A stretch of 64,000 nucleotides of DNA from a bacterium (GTDB lineage Bacteria > Bacillota > Bacilli > Lactobacillales > Streptococcaceae). Where the stretch lies: contig CAJNBY010000002.1 in assembly GCA_905221125.1 (NCBI GenBank), positions 124,001 through 188,000 of the forward strand. The letters are read 5' to 3'. The notes beneath the pieces were generated by a model, which saw only the letters and a list, made by a program, of their open reading frames with translations, was not told the origin of the DNA and ran no database searches. Below are positions 16,674-27,983 of the stretch, piece after piece. Position numbers and translations under genes: made by a program. How positions within the stretch are numbered: the first letter of the stretch is position 1; the number at the start of each line of letters is the position of its first letter.

Positions 16674-17696
16674 ATGACAGTAACGATTGATTGGGAAAAT
16701 CTAGGCTTTTCCTATATGAAATTACCTTATCGCTATATTGCTCATTTTAAAAATGGACAATGGGATCAAGGAGAGCTTACAGAGGATGCAACTTTGCATA
16801 TTTCAGAGTCTTCTCCAAGTCTTCACTATGGCCAACAAGCATTTGAAGGTTTGAAAGCTTATCGTACTAAGGATGGTAGTGTTCAACTTTTCCGTCCTGA
16901 CGAAAATGCTAAACGTCTGCAACGTACTTGTGATCGTCTCTTGATGCCACAAGTTCCGATAGACATGTTTGTAGAAGCTTGTAAGGCAGTTGTCCGCGCG
17001 AATGAAGAATATGTACCACCATATGGAACAGGTGGAACCCTTTATCTTCGTCCACTTTTGATTGGTGTTGGAGATATTATCGGGGTAAAACCAGCAGAGG
17101 AATACATTTTCACTATCTTTGCTATGCCAGTTGGAAATTACTTTAAGGGTGGTTTGGTTCCAACCAACTTCTTGATTCAGGATGAATACGACCGTGCTGC
17201 TCCAAATGGTACAGGTGCCGCTAAGGTTGGTGGAAACTATGCTGCTAGTCTCTTGCCAGGAAAATTGGCTAAATCACGTCATTTCTCAGATGTTATCTAC
17301 CTAGACCCATCAACACATACAAAGATTGAAGAAGTCGGTTCAGCTAACTTCTTTGGAATTACAGCTGACAATGAATTTGTAACACCATTGAGTCCATCTA
17401 TTTTGCCATCTATTACTAAGTATTCTTTACTTTATTTGGCAGAACACCGCTTGGGCTTGACTCCTATTGAGGGTGATGTTCCAATTGATAAGCTTGATCG
17501 TTTTGTAGAAGCAGGTGCTTGTGGTACGGCAGCAGTTATTTCACCAATTGGTGGAATTCAGCACGGTGATGATTTCCATGTATTCTATAGTGAAACAGAA
17601 GTTGGTCCTGTGACTCGTAAACTCTATGATGAATTGACAGGAATTCAGTTTGGTGATATTGAAGCGCCAGAAGGTTGGATTGTAAAAGTAGATTAA
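16674..17696 (+). CDS. ilvE: Branched-chain amino acid aminotransferase
   Basis: The 340-residue fold-type IV PLP enzyme interconverts Leu, Ile and Val with their 2-oxo acids. The PLP lysine is K184 in GAAKVGGNYAAS; YGQQAFEGLKAYR (52-64) and GACGTAAVISPIG are further family motifs. The perfect CodY box in its promoter agrees with branched-chain amino acid control. The next gene, a peptide-binding lipoprotein, starts 22 nt downstream with no terminator between, so both are probably co-regulated. Confidence 0.96.
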   Translation: MTVTIDWENLGFSYMKLPYRYIAHFKNGQWDQGELTEDATLHISESSPSLHYGQQAFEGLKAYRTKDGSVQLFRPDENAKRLQRTCDRLLMPQVPIDMFVEACKAVVRANEEYVPPYGTGGTLYLRPLLIGVGDIIGVKPAEEYIFTIFAMPVGNYFKGGLVPTNFLIQDEYDRAAPNGTGAAKVGGNYAASLLPGKLAKSRHFSDVIYLDPSTHTKIEEVGSANFFGITADNEFVTPLSPSILPSITKYSLLYLAEHRLGLTPIEGDVPIDKLDRFVEAGACGTAAVISPIGGIQHGDDFHVFYSETEVGPVTRKLYDELTGIQFGDIEAPEGWIVKVD

Positions 17697-17718
17697 AATA
17701 AACAAAAGGAGATTTTTG

Positions 17719-19686
17719 ATGAAATCGAAAAAGTGGCTCTTAACAGCAGGAGTGGTCCTGAGTACAACAGCTCTTTTAGTGGCTTGTGGAAAAGCTGATA
17801 AAGAAGCAGATGCACCGACAACATTTTCATATGTCTATGCAGTAGATCCAGCATCTTTGGACTATAGTATAGCGACTCGTACATCGACAACAGATGTCAT
17901 CGGGAACGTGGTTGATGGTTTGATGGAAAACGACCAATACGGAAATGTTATTCCTTCCTTGGCTGAAGATTGGTCTGTGTCAAAAGATGGTTTGACTTAT
18001 ACCTACAAACTTCGTAAAGGAGTTAAATGGTACACTTCAGAAGGTGAAGAATACGCAGAAGTAACAGCTCATGACTTTGTGACAGGATTGAAACACGTAG
18101 CTGATGGCAAGTCAGACGGTGTCTCTCTCATCCAAAATTCAATCAAGGGCTTGGATGCCTACATGACTGGTGAAACAAATGATTTCTCTACGGTTGGTGT
18201 TAAGGCCTTGGACGATTACACAGTCGAATATACCCTAAACAAACCAGAAAGCTTCTGGAACTCTAAAGTTACAACAGCAACGATGTTACCTGTAAATGAA
18301 GAGTTTTTGAAGGCATCAGGTAAAGATTATGGAGCAGTTACTCCAGCAGGGATTCTCTACAATGGTCCTTATATCTTGAAGACCTTGACTTCTAAATCGT
18401 TGATTGAATACGAGAAAAATCCAAACTACTGGGATAAAGAAAAGGTAAAAATTGAGAAGATTAAATTGACCTACTACGATGGTTCAGATCAGGAATCCTT
18501 GATTCGTAGCTTCTCTTCTGGTGCTTATACGACAGCCCGTCTCTTCCCAAGTAGCTCAAATTTTGCTTCAACTTTGGAACAATACGGAGATAAAATTACT
18601 TATAGCCCACAGGACTCAAGTAGCTATTACTTCACCTTTAACGTAAATCGTCAGTCATACAATAAAACTGCGAAAACAAGTGAAGAGCAAAAGACTTCTA
18701 CAAAAGAAGCTATGCTTAATAAGGACTTCCGTCAGGCTATCAACTTTGCCTTCAACCGCCATTCTTATGCTGCCCAGCTAAATGGTGAAGACGGTGCGGA
18801 CAAGATTATTCGTAACAGTCTCGTTCCTGATAACTTTGTACAAGCAGGTGGTAAGAACTTTGGTCACATCGCTCAAGCTGAGTTGGTGAACTATGGTGAT
18901 CAATGGAAAGGTGTTGAGCTAGTCGATGGTAAGGATTCTATCTACAACCCTGACAAGGCTAAAGCAGCCTTTGAAAAAGCTAAGAAAGACTTGGAATCTA
19001 AAGGGGTAAGCTTCCCAATTCACTTGGATGTCCCAGTTGAACAGACAGATACCATCGCTGTTCAACAAAGCAACTCTTTCAAACAATCTATCGAATCAAC
19101 TCTTGGTGCTGAAAATGTTGTCATCGACGTTCTTCAAATGACAGATAATGAAAAGGAAACAATCACTTCTCAAGCGCGTGTTCCTTCTCAAAAAGACTAT
19201 GATTTGAACAGTACAGGATGGGCTCCAAGTTATCAAGACCCAGCATCTTACTTGAATATCATGGATCCTAAATCAGGTTCTGCTATGAAACACCTTGGTA
19301 TTACAAAAGGGAAAGATAAGGATGTTGTAGCGAAACTTGGTTTAGACCAGTATAAGAAATTATTGGATGATGCCGATTCAGAAACTACAAATCTTGAAGA
19401 ACGCTATGAAAAATATGCCAAGGCTCAAGCTTGGTTGACAGATAGTTCATTATTGATGCCAACAGCCTCATCTGGTGGTTCCCCAGTTGTAAGTAATGTA
19501 GTGCCATTCTCAAAACCATACTCACAAGTTGGTATTAAGGGTGACCCATATATCTTTAAAGGAATGAAATTGCAAAAAGATATCGTTACGACAAAAGAAT
19601 ATGAAGAAGCACTGAAAAAATGGCAAAAAGAAAAATTGGAATCAAACGGTAAGTACCAAAAAGAACTAGAAAAACACATTAAATAA
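17719..19686 (+). CDS. Oligopeptide ABC transporter substrate-binding lipoprotein (AmiA/AliA/AliB type)
   Basis: The 655-residue SBP_bac_5 family protein has lipobox LVAC (C23) and the full-length peptide-binding fold; LAEDWSVSKDGLTYTYKLRKGVKW is the family start signature region. ATG 17719 follows AAAGGAG; an in-frame TTG immediately before it is ignored. No permease or ATPase genes are adjacent, so it probably feeds the Ami permease encoded elsewhere, as the other Ali lipoproteins do. Being downstream of ilvE and its CodY box suggests induction on amino acid limitation. The C-terminal end is rich in Lys and Glu, as in AliA. Confidence 0.92.
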   Translation: MKSKKWLLTAGVVLSTTALLVACGKADKEADAPTTFSYVYAVDPASLDYSIATRTSTTDVIGNVVDGLMENDQYGNVIPSLAEDWSVSKDGLTYTYKLRKGVKWYTSEGEEYAEVTAHDFVTGLKHVADGKSDGVSLIQNSIKGLDAYMTGETNDFSTVGVKALDDYTVEYTLNKPESFWNSKVTTATMLPVNEEFLKASGKDYGAVTPAGILYNGPYILKTLTSKSLIEYEKNPNYWDKEKVKIEKIKLTYYDGSDQESLIRSFSSGAYTTARLFPSSSNFASTLEQYGDKITYSPQDSSSYYFTFNVNRQSYNKTAKTSEEQKTSTKEAMLNKDFRQAINFAFNRHSYAAQLNGEDGADKIIRNSLVPDNFVQAGGKNFGHIAQAELVNYGDQWKGVELVDGKDSIYNPDKAKAAFEKAKKDLESKGVSFPIHLDVPVEQTDTIAVQQSNSFKQSIESTLGAENVVIDVLQMTDNEKETITSQARVPSQKDYDLNSTGWAPSYQDPASYLNIMDPKSGSAMKHLGITKGKDKDVVAKLGLDQYKKLLDDADSETTNLEERYEKYAKAQAWLTDSSLLMPTASSGGSPVVSNVVPFSKPYSQVGIKGDPYIFKGMKLQKDIVTTKEYEEALKKWQKEKLESNGKYQKELEKHIK

Positions 19687-19691
19687 AGCAG

Positions 19692-19731
19692 AAAAACTCT
19701 ATATCAGACTTGGAATGATATAGAGTTTTTT
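19692..19731 (+). terminator. Terminator after the peptide-binding lipoprotein gene
   Basis: AAAACTCTATATCA and TGATATAGAGTTTT form a perfect 14-bp stem with a 9-nt loop and a T-tract. Confidence 0.93.
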
Positions 19732-19785
19732 CTTGCTAGTTTTAGGATTTTCTTGTAAAATAGAAAAAGTGAAGAGAGGTATGAA

Positions 19786-20016
19786 ATGAGTAAGAAAGAT
19801 AAAAAAATTGAAATTCAAGTAGCAGATGCCAAAGTCAATGTTGGAAAAGACAGTTTTGAAGGTTATACATTGACTATCGGTAAAAAAGTTATCGGAGAAA
19901 TTGCCGAATTAGATGGACAATTTGCTATCATAAAGAATGGGAATGTCGATAGTTTTTATAAAAAATTGGAAAAAGCTGTGGAAATTTTGATTGAAAATTA
20001 TAATTTAGCAAAATAA
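19786..20016 (+). CDS. DUF2969 family protein
   Basis: This 76-residue, Lys-rich, soluble protein matches the short DUF2969 family of lactic acid bacteria as I remember it. There is no signal peptide, membrane segment or cysteine. A TAAAAT -10 lies about 26 nt upstream and AAGAGAGG serves as the ribosome binding site. It precedes the two tRNA genes. Function is unknown. Confidence 0.75.
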   Translation: MSKKDKKIEIQVADAKVNVGKDSFEGYTLTIGKKVIGEIAELDGQFAIIKNGNVDSFYKKLEKAVEILIENYNLAK

Positions 20017-20019
20017 GTC

Positions 20020-20048
20020 TTGTTTTTTTGAAATTTTCATGATATAAT
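20020..20048 (+). promoter_or_regulatory. tRNA promoter
   Basis: -35 TTGTTT (20020-20025) and extended -10 TGATATAAT (20040-20048) are 17 nt apart, 18 nt before the tRNA-Tyr gene. Confidence 0.65.
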
Positions 20049-20065
20049 AGTCCATGTTGATTGTA

Positions 20066-20146
20066 GGAGAGATAGCGAAGAGGCTAAACGCGGCGGACTG
20101 TAAATCCGCTCCTTCGGGTTCGGGGGTTCGAATCCCTCTCTCTCCA
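20066..20146 (+). tRNA. tRNA-Tyr (GTA)
   Basis: Acceptor arms GGAGAGA (20066-20072) and TCTCTCC (20139-20145) pair and the discriminator is A. The anticodon loop CTGTAAA holds GTA, and a long variable arm (CCGCTCCTTCGGGT region) marks a class II tRNA, as expected for bacterial tRNA-Tyr. The T arm contains GGTTCGAATCC. CCA is not encoded in full. Confidence 0.96.
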
Positions 20147-20155
20147 TTTCATCAA

Positions 20156-20227
20156 TGGGGTATAGCCAAGCGGTAAGGCAAGGGACTTTGACTCCCTCAT
20201 GCGTTGGTTCGAATCCAGCTACCCCAG
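20156..20227 (+). tRNA. tRNA-Gln (TTG)
   Basis: TGGGGTA (20156-20162) pairs with TACCCCA (20220-20226), discriminator G. The anticodon loop ACTTTGACT gives TTG, and the T arm is GTTCGAATC. It follows tRNA-Tyr by 9 nt and is cotranscribed with it. Confidence 0.96.
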
Positions 20228-20388
20228 TTCTTAGGTAATAATCAAGATAAAAAGCAAAATATCTTAGGGTATTTTATTTTTATAATTGAAAGACGTGAAC
20301 GATATGAACATGTCCTTGCGGGTGCTTAGGAAAAAAATTATAAGTATGTCAAGTTTAAGAAAAACTTGATTGTTGGAGGATTTTTTAG
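20228..20388 (+). promoter_or_regulatory. rpsA leader
   Basis: Between tRNA-Gln and rpsA lie a TATAAT hexamer (20281-20286) and a short hairpin TCAAGTTT-AAGAA-AAACTTGA (20349-20369) that ends 8 nt before TTGGAGG. The hairpin's closeness to the ribosome binding site would suit translational feedback by S1, but this is inference. Confidence 0.45.
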
Positions 20389-21591
20389 ATGAACGAATTT
20401 GAAGATTTGCTAAATAGCGTTAGCCAAGTTGAGACTGGTGATGTTGTTAGTGCTGAAGTATTGACAGTTGATGCGACTCAAGCTAACGTTGCAATCTCTG
20501 GAACTGGTGTTGAAGGTGTCTTGACTCTTCGCGAATTGACAAACGATCGCGATGCAGATATCAATGACTTTGTTAAAGTAGGAGAAGTATTGGATGTTCT
20601 TGTACTTCGTCAAGTAGTTGGTAAAGATACTGATACAGTTACATACCTTGTATCTAAAAAACGCCTTGAAGCTCGCAAAGCATGGGACAAACTTGTTGGT
20701 CGCGAAGAAGAAGTTGTTACTGTTAAAGGAACTCGTGCCGTTAAAGGTGGACTTTCAGTAGAATTTGAAGGTGTTCGTGGATTCATCCCAGCTTCAATGT
20801 TGGATACTCGTTTCGTACGTAACACTGAGCGTTTTGTAGGTCAAGAATTTGATGCTAAAATCAAAGAAGTTGACGCTAAAGAAAACCGCTTCATCCTTTC
20901 ACGTCGTGAAGTTGTTGAAGCAGCTACAGCAGTAGCTCGTGCTGAAGTATTCGGTAAATTGGCTGTTGGTGATGTAGTAACTGGTAAAGTTGCACGTATC
21001 ACAAGCTTCGGTGCTTTCATCGACCTTGGTGGTGTTGACGGATTGGTTCACTTGACTGAATTGTCACATGAACGTAACGTTTCACCAAAATCAGTTGTAA
21101 CTGTTGGTGAAGAAATTGAAGTGAAAATCCTTGATCTTAACGAAGAAGAAGGACGCGTATCACTTTCACTTAAAGCAACAACACCTGGACCATGGGATGG
21201 CGTTGAGCAAAAATTGGCTAAAGGTGATGTAGTTGAAGGAACAGTTAAACGTTTGACTGACTTCGGTGCATTTGTTGAAGTATTGCCAGGTATCGATGGA
21301 CTTGTTCACGTATCACAAATTTCACACAAACGTATTGAAAATCCAAAAGAAGCTCTTAAAGTTGGTCAAGAAGTTCAAGTTAAAGTTCTTGAAGTTAACG
21401 CAGATGCAGAGCGCGTATCACTTTCTATCAAAGCTCTTGAAGAGCGTCCAGCTCAAGAAGAAGGACAAAAAGAAGAAAAACGTGCTGCTCGTCCACGTCG
21501 TCCAAAACGTCAAGAAAAACGTGATTTCGAACTTCCAGAAACACAAACAGGATTCTCAATGGCTGACTTGTTCGGTGATATCGAACTTTAA
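20389..21591 (+). CDS. rpsA: 30S ribosomal protein S1 (four-S1-domain form)
   Basis: The 400-residue protein has four S1 RNA-binding motifs, starting near residues 15, 100, 192 and 275. The last two carry the typical GxVxxitdFGAFVxLxGVDGLVHxS pattern. The Firmicute S1 is shorter than the six-domain E. coli protein, so length is normal. A charged tail (EEGQKEEKRAARPRRPKRQEK) ends the protein. Codon use is strongly biased to highly expressed codons (GGT, CGT, GTT). It binds mRNA at the ribosome. Confidence 0.95.
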   Translation: MNEFEDLLNSVSQVETGDVVSAEVLTVDATQANVAISGTGVEGVLTLRELTNDRDADINDFVKVGEVLDVLVLRQVVGKDTDTVTYLVSKKRLEARKAWDKLVGREEEVVTVKGTRAVKGGLSVEFEGVRGFIPASMLDTRFVRNTERFVGQEFDAKIKEVDAKENRFILSRREVVEAATAVARAEVFGKLAVGDVVTGKVARITSFGAFIDLGGVDGLVHLTELSHERNVSPKSVVTVGEEIEVKILDLNEEEGRVSLSLKATTPGPWDGVEQKLAKGDVVEGTVKRLTDFGAFVEVLPGIDGLVHVSQISHKRIENPKEALKVGQEVQVKVLEVNADAERVSLSIKALEERPAQEEGQKEEKRAARPRRPKRQEKRDFELPETQTGFSMADLFGDIEL

Positions 21592-21609
21592 TCAAATTGA
21601 AAATTCACA

Positions 21610-21641
21610 AAATCCTTTGTTTTCTAAACAAGGGATTTTTC
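21610..21641 (+). terminator. rpsA terminator
   Basis: AAATCCTTTG and CAAGGGATTT pair around TTTTCTAAA, followed by TTCTTTT. Confidence 0.85.
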
Positions 21642-21661
21642 TTTTGTCTGTAAGCCTTTTT

Positions 21662-21670
21662 TGATATAAT
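21662..21670 (+). promoter_or_regulatory. Extended -10 promoter placed 6 nt before an ATG
   Basis: TGATATAAT (21662-21670) is a consensus extended -10; no good -35 is present. Transcription should begin at or next to A21677 of the ATG. Confidence 0.7.
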
Positions 21671-21676
21671 AGTTCT

Positions 21677-22174
21677 ATGTTAGAATCAGAAAAACAATCA
21701 CGTTATCAAATGTTAAATGAAGAGCTCTCTTTTTTATTGGAAGGTGAAACCAATGTTTTGGCTAATCTTTCCAATGCCAGTGCTCTTCTAAAATCACGCT
21801 TTCCTAATACTGTATTTGCAGGCTTTTATCTGTTCGATGGAAAGGAATTGGTTTTGGGTCCCTTCCAAGGAGGTGTTTCCTGCATCCGTATTGCACTGGG
21901 CAAGGGTGTTTGTGGGGAGGCAGCTCACTTTCAGGAAACTGTTCTAGTTGGTGATGTAACGACCTATCCTAACTATATTGCTTGTGATAGCCGAGCTAAA
22001 AGTGAAATTGTTGTGCCGATGGTAAAGAATGGTCAATTACTTGGAGTTCTGGATTTGGATTCTTCAGAGATTGATGATTATGATGCTATGGATCGAGATT
22101 ATTTGGAACAATTTGTCGCTATTTTGCTTGAAAAGACAGAATGGGACTTTACAATGTTTGGGGAGAAAGCCTAA
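21677..22174 (+). CDS. Free methionine-(R)-sulfoxide reductase (GAF domain, fRMsr)
   Basis: The 165-residue GAF-domain enzyme reduces free L-methionine-R-sulfoxide. The three functional cysteines C69, C79 and C103 have the spacing (10 and 24) that I recall for E. coli fRMsr C84, C94 and C118, and lie in [16 protein letters not shown] and [11 protein letters not shown]. There is no Shine-Dalgarno sequence; the -10 ends 6 nt before the ATG, so a leaderless mRNA is expected. The stop shares one base with the dnaX start (TAATG), implying coupled translation. It probably defends against the hydrogen peroxide these bacteria produce. Confidence 0.9.
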   Translation: MLESEKQSRYQMLNEELSFLLEGETNVLANLSNASALLKSRFPNTVFAGFYLFDGKELVLGPFQGGVSCIRIALGKGVCGEAAHFQETVLVGDVTTYPNYIACDSRAKSEIVVPMVKNGQLLGVLDLDSSEIDDYDAMDRDYLEQFVAILLEKTEWDFTMFGEKA

Positions 22175-23829
22175 TGTATCAAGCACTTTATCGAAAATAT
22201 AGAAGTCAAAATTTCTCCCAGTTGGTTGGTCAAGAAGTTGTGGCTAAGACTCTTAAACAAGCTGTAGAGCAAGAGAAAATAAGCCATGCTTATCTTTTTT
22301 CTGGTCCTCGTGGAACGGGAAAAACCAGTGTAGCTAAGATATTTGCCAAGGCTATGAACTGTCCCAATCAAGTGGGTGGTGAACCATGTAATAACTGTTA
22401 TATCTGTCAGGCAGTGACGGACGGTAGTTTAGAAGATGTTATCGAAATGGATGCGGCCTCTAATAATGGGGTTGATGAAATTCGCGAAATTCGTGATAAA
22501 TCTACCTACGCACCGAGCCTTGCCCGTTATAAGGTTTATATCATAGACGAGGTTCATATGTTGTCTACAGGGGCTTTTAATGCTCTCCTAAAGACGCTGG
22601 AAGAGCCAACACAGAATGTAGTCTTTATTTTAGCTACCACGGAATTACACAAGATACCTGCTACGATTCTATCCCGTGTCCAACGTTTTGAGTTTAAATC
22701 AATTAAGACACAGGATATTAAGGAACATATCCACTATATCTTAGAAAAAGAAAACATCAGTTCTGAACCTGAGGCTGTGGAAATCATTGCTAGACGAGCT
22801 GAAGGTGGAATGCGGGACGCCTTGTCTATTTTGGATCAAGCCTTGAGTTTGACACAGGGAAATGAATTGACGACTGCCATCTCTGAAGAAATTACAGGTA
22901 CTATTAGCCTGTCTGCCTTGGATGATTATGTGGCTGCCTTATCTCAACAGGATGTTCCCAAAGCCTTGTCTTGCTTAAATCTTCTCTTTGAGAATGGTAA
23001 GAGCATGACTCGTTTTGTGACGGATCTTTTGCACTATTTAAGAGACTTGTTAATTGTTCAAACAGGAGGGGAAAACACTCATCATAGTCCAGTCTTTGTA
23101 GAGAATTTGGCACTTCCTCAAGAAAATTTGTTTGAAATGATTCGCTTAGCAACAGTCAGTTTGACAGATATTAAGTCTAGTTTGCAGCCTAAAATCTATG
23201 CTGAAATGATGACCATTCGTTTAGCGGAGATTAAGCCTGAGCCAGCTCTTTCAGGGGCGGTTGAAAATGAAATTGCTGCACTGAGACAGGAAGTTGCCCG
23301 TCTCAAACAAGAACTCGCCAATGTGGGAACTGTGCCCAAGCCAACAAGTCCAGCTCCTAGTCGACCAGCTACGGGCAAAACAGTCTATCGTGTGGATCGC
23401 AATAAAGTGCAATCTATCTTACAAGAGGCCGTCGAAAATCCTGATTTAGCACGTCAAAATCTGATTCGTTTGCAGAATGCCTGGGGAGAGGTGATTGAAA
23501 GTCTAGGGGGCCCTGATAAGGCTCTACTAGTTGGTTCTCAACCGGTTGCGGCCAATGAACACCATGCCATTCTTGCTTTTGAGTCTAACTTCAATGCTGG
23601 TCAAACCATGAAACGAGACAATCTCAACACTATGTTTGGCAACATTCTAAGTCAAGTAGCAGGTTTTTCACCTGAGATTTTAGCCATTTCTATGGAAGAA
23701 TGGAAAGAAGTGCGCGCAGCCTTTTCAGCCAAAGCTAAATCTTCTCAAGTTGAAAAAGAAGCAGAAGAAAGCCTGATTCCGGAAGGATTTGAATTTTTGG
23801 CTGATAAAGTGAAGGTAGAGGAAGACTAA
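22174..23829 (+). CDS. dnaX: DNA polymerase III subunit gamma/tau
   Basis: The 551-residue clamp-loader ATPase has Walker A GPRGTGKT (44-51), a zinc-binding cluster of C63, C72, C75 and C78, Walker B IIDEVHML and sensor 1 FILATTE. The C-terminal tau part carries a Pro/Ser-rich linker (KPTSPAPSRPATGK). ATG 22174 is chosen because homologues start [10 protein letters not shown]; an in-frame start 33 nt upstream lies within the upstream gene. I see no clear slippery sequence for a separate gamma product. Confidence 0.96.
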   Translation: MYQALYRKYRSQNFSQLVGQEVVAKTLKQAVEQEKISHAYLFSGPRGTGKTSVAKIFAKAMNCPNQVGGEPCNNCYICQAVTDGSLEDVIEMDAASNNGVDEIREIRDKSTYAPSLARYKVYIIDEVHMLSTGAFNALLKTLEEPTQNVVFILATTELHKIPATILSRVQRFEFKSIKTQDIKEHIHYILEKENISSEPEAVEIIARRAEGGMRDALSILDQALSLTQGNELTTAISEEITGTISLSALDDYVAALSQQDVPKALSCLNLLFENGKSMTRFVTDLLHYLRDLLIVQTGGENTHHSPVFVENLALPQENLFEMIRLATVSLTDIKSSLQPKIYAEMMTIRLAEIKPEPALSGAVENEIAALRQEVARLKQELANVGTVPKPTSPAPSRPATGKTVYRVDRNKVQSILQEAVENPDLARQNLIRLQNAWGEVIESLGGPDKALLVGSQPVAANEHHAILAFESNFNAGQTMKRDNLNTMFGNILSQVAGFSPEILAISMEEWKEVRAAFSAKAKSSQVEKEAEESLIPEGFEFLADKVKVEED

Positions 23830-23841
23830 AGAAAGATTTCA

Positions 23842-23850
23842 TGATACAAT
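23842..23850 (+). promoter_or_regulatory. Extended -10 promoter 6 nt before the DUF3272 ATG
   Basis: TGATACAAT (23842-23850) is an extended -10 whose last base is 6 nt before ATG 23857, the same geometry as at 130 and 21677. Confidence 0.6.
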
Positions 23851-23856
23851 AAGTTT

Positions 23857-24051
23857 ATGAATAGACAACAATTTATTATCATAGCACTGTTTACAGCTGC
23901 TGAGACCTATTTTTTCAATGAAGCCTGGATGACTGGTCGCTATATTATGGCAGCCTTTTGGGCCATTTTGCTCTTTAGAAATTTTCGAGTCAGTTACTTG
24001 ATGGGGAAAATAGTAGATGTCATTGACCAGCACTTGAAAGGAAAAGACTAG
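23857..24051 (+). CDS. DUF3272 family small membrane protein
   Basis: The 64-residue protein has two hydrophobic segments (FIIIALFTAAETYFF and YIMAAFWAILLF) and a charged C terminus. It resembles the DUF3272 family of streptococci. There is no ribosome binding site, and the promoter position suggests leaderless translation. It lies between dnaX and the suf operon and ends before a terminator. Function unknown. Confidence 0.7.
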   Translation: MNRQQFIIIALFTAAETYFFNEAWMTGRYIMAAFWAILLFRNFRVSYLMGKIVDVIDQHLKGKD

Positions 24052-24073
24052 TCCTCAGCTTCTAGACAAAATC

Positions 24074-24103
24074 AAAGCCTTTTAGGCTTTTTTTTGTTAT
24101 ACT
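24074..24103 (+). terminator. Terminator overlapping the suf promoter region
   Basis: AAAGCCT-TTT-AGGCTTT followed by eight T residues ends the upstream transcript. TGTTATACT (24095-24103) immediately after the T-tract is an extended -10, probably for sufC. Confidence 0.8.
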
Positions 24104-24201
24104 ATAAAAGTATATTTATTGCCCTTTTACCGTATTTTCTAGGAAAATCAAGTATGTTTCCAGTAAGTACTGTAAAGGCTGTGAAAAAGAAAGGAACTAT
24201 C

Positions 24202-24972
24202 ATGTCAGTATTAGAGATCAAAGATCTTCACGTTGAGATTGAAGGAAAAGAAATTTTAAAAGGGGTTAACCTGACCCTGAAAACAGGAGAAATTGCCGCT
24301 ATCATGGGACCGAATGGTACTGGTAAATCAACTCTTTCTGCCGCTATCATGGGAAATCCAAACTATGAAGTAACTAAAGGTGAAGTTTTGTTTGATGGCG
24401 TAAACATCCTTGAGTTGGAAGTGGACGAGCGTGCGCGTATGGGACTTTTCCTTGCTATGCAATACCCATCAGAAATTCCTGGTATTACTAACGCTGAGTT
24501 TCTTCGTGCAGCCATGAATGCTGGTAAAGAAGACGATGAGAAGATTTCAGTTCGTGAGTTCATTACTAAACTGGATGAGAAAATGGAATTGCTCAACATG
24601 AAAGAAGAAATGGCAGAGCGTTACCTCAATGAAGGTTTCTCTGGTGGTGAGAAAAAACGTAATGAAATTCTTCAGCTTTTGATGTTGGAACCAACTTTTG
24701 CCCTTCTTGATGAGATTGACTCAGGTCTTGATATTGACGCTCTTAAAGTTGTATCTAAAGGTGTGAACGCCATGCGTGGTGAAGGCTTTGGTGCTATGAT
24801 TATCACTCACTACCAACGTCTTTTGAACTACATCACACCTGATGTGGTACACGTCATGATGGAAGGTCGTGTTGTCCTTTCAGGTGGTCCAGAATTGGCT
24901 GCGCGTTTGGAACGTGAAGGATACGCAAAACTAGCTGAAGAACTTGGCTATGACTACAAGGAAGAATTGTAA
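24202..24972 (+). CDS. sufC: Fe-S cluster assembly ATPase SufC
   Basis: The 256-residue ABC-type ATPase of the SufBCD scaffold has Walker A GPNGTGKST, signature FSGGEKKRNEI and Walker B FALLDEIDSGLD, all typical of SufC. The start is ATG 24202, behind AAAGGAAC; an in-frame start at 24094 lies in the promoter and is rejected. It is the first gene of the sufC-D-S-U-B operon, the only general Fe-S assembly system in streptococci. Confidence 0.97.
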   Translation: MSVLEIKDLHVEIEGKEILKGVNLTLKTGEIAAIMGPNGTGKSTLSAAIMGNPNYEVTKGEVLFDGVNILELEVDERARMGLFLAMQYPSEIPGITNAEFLRAAMNAGKEDDEKISVREFITKLDEKMELLNMKEEMAERYLNEGFSGGEKKRNEILQLLMLEPTFALLDEIDSGLDIDALKVVSKGVNAMRGEGFGAMIITHYQRLLNYITPDVVHVMMEGRVVLSGGPELAARLEREGYAKLAEELGYDYKEEL

Positions 24973-24999
24973 TTCCCTCGTATCTTTTAGGAGAAGTAA

Positions 25000-27923
<2,924 letters not shown>

Positions 27924-27983
27924 TAAGACAAGTTTCTTTTGTCTTATGAATCAGTAGAAATGAAGAATGAAAGAAAGGATATT

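Noticed and set aside
21266..21664. 132-residue + frame overlapping the end of rpsA
   Set aside because: It is a shifted-frame shadow of the repetitive S1 coding sequence, Lys/Leu-rich, without a translation signal.
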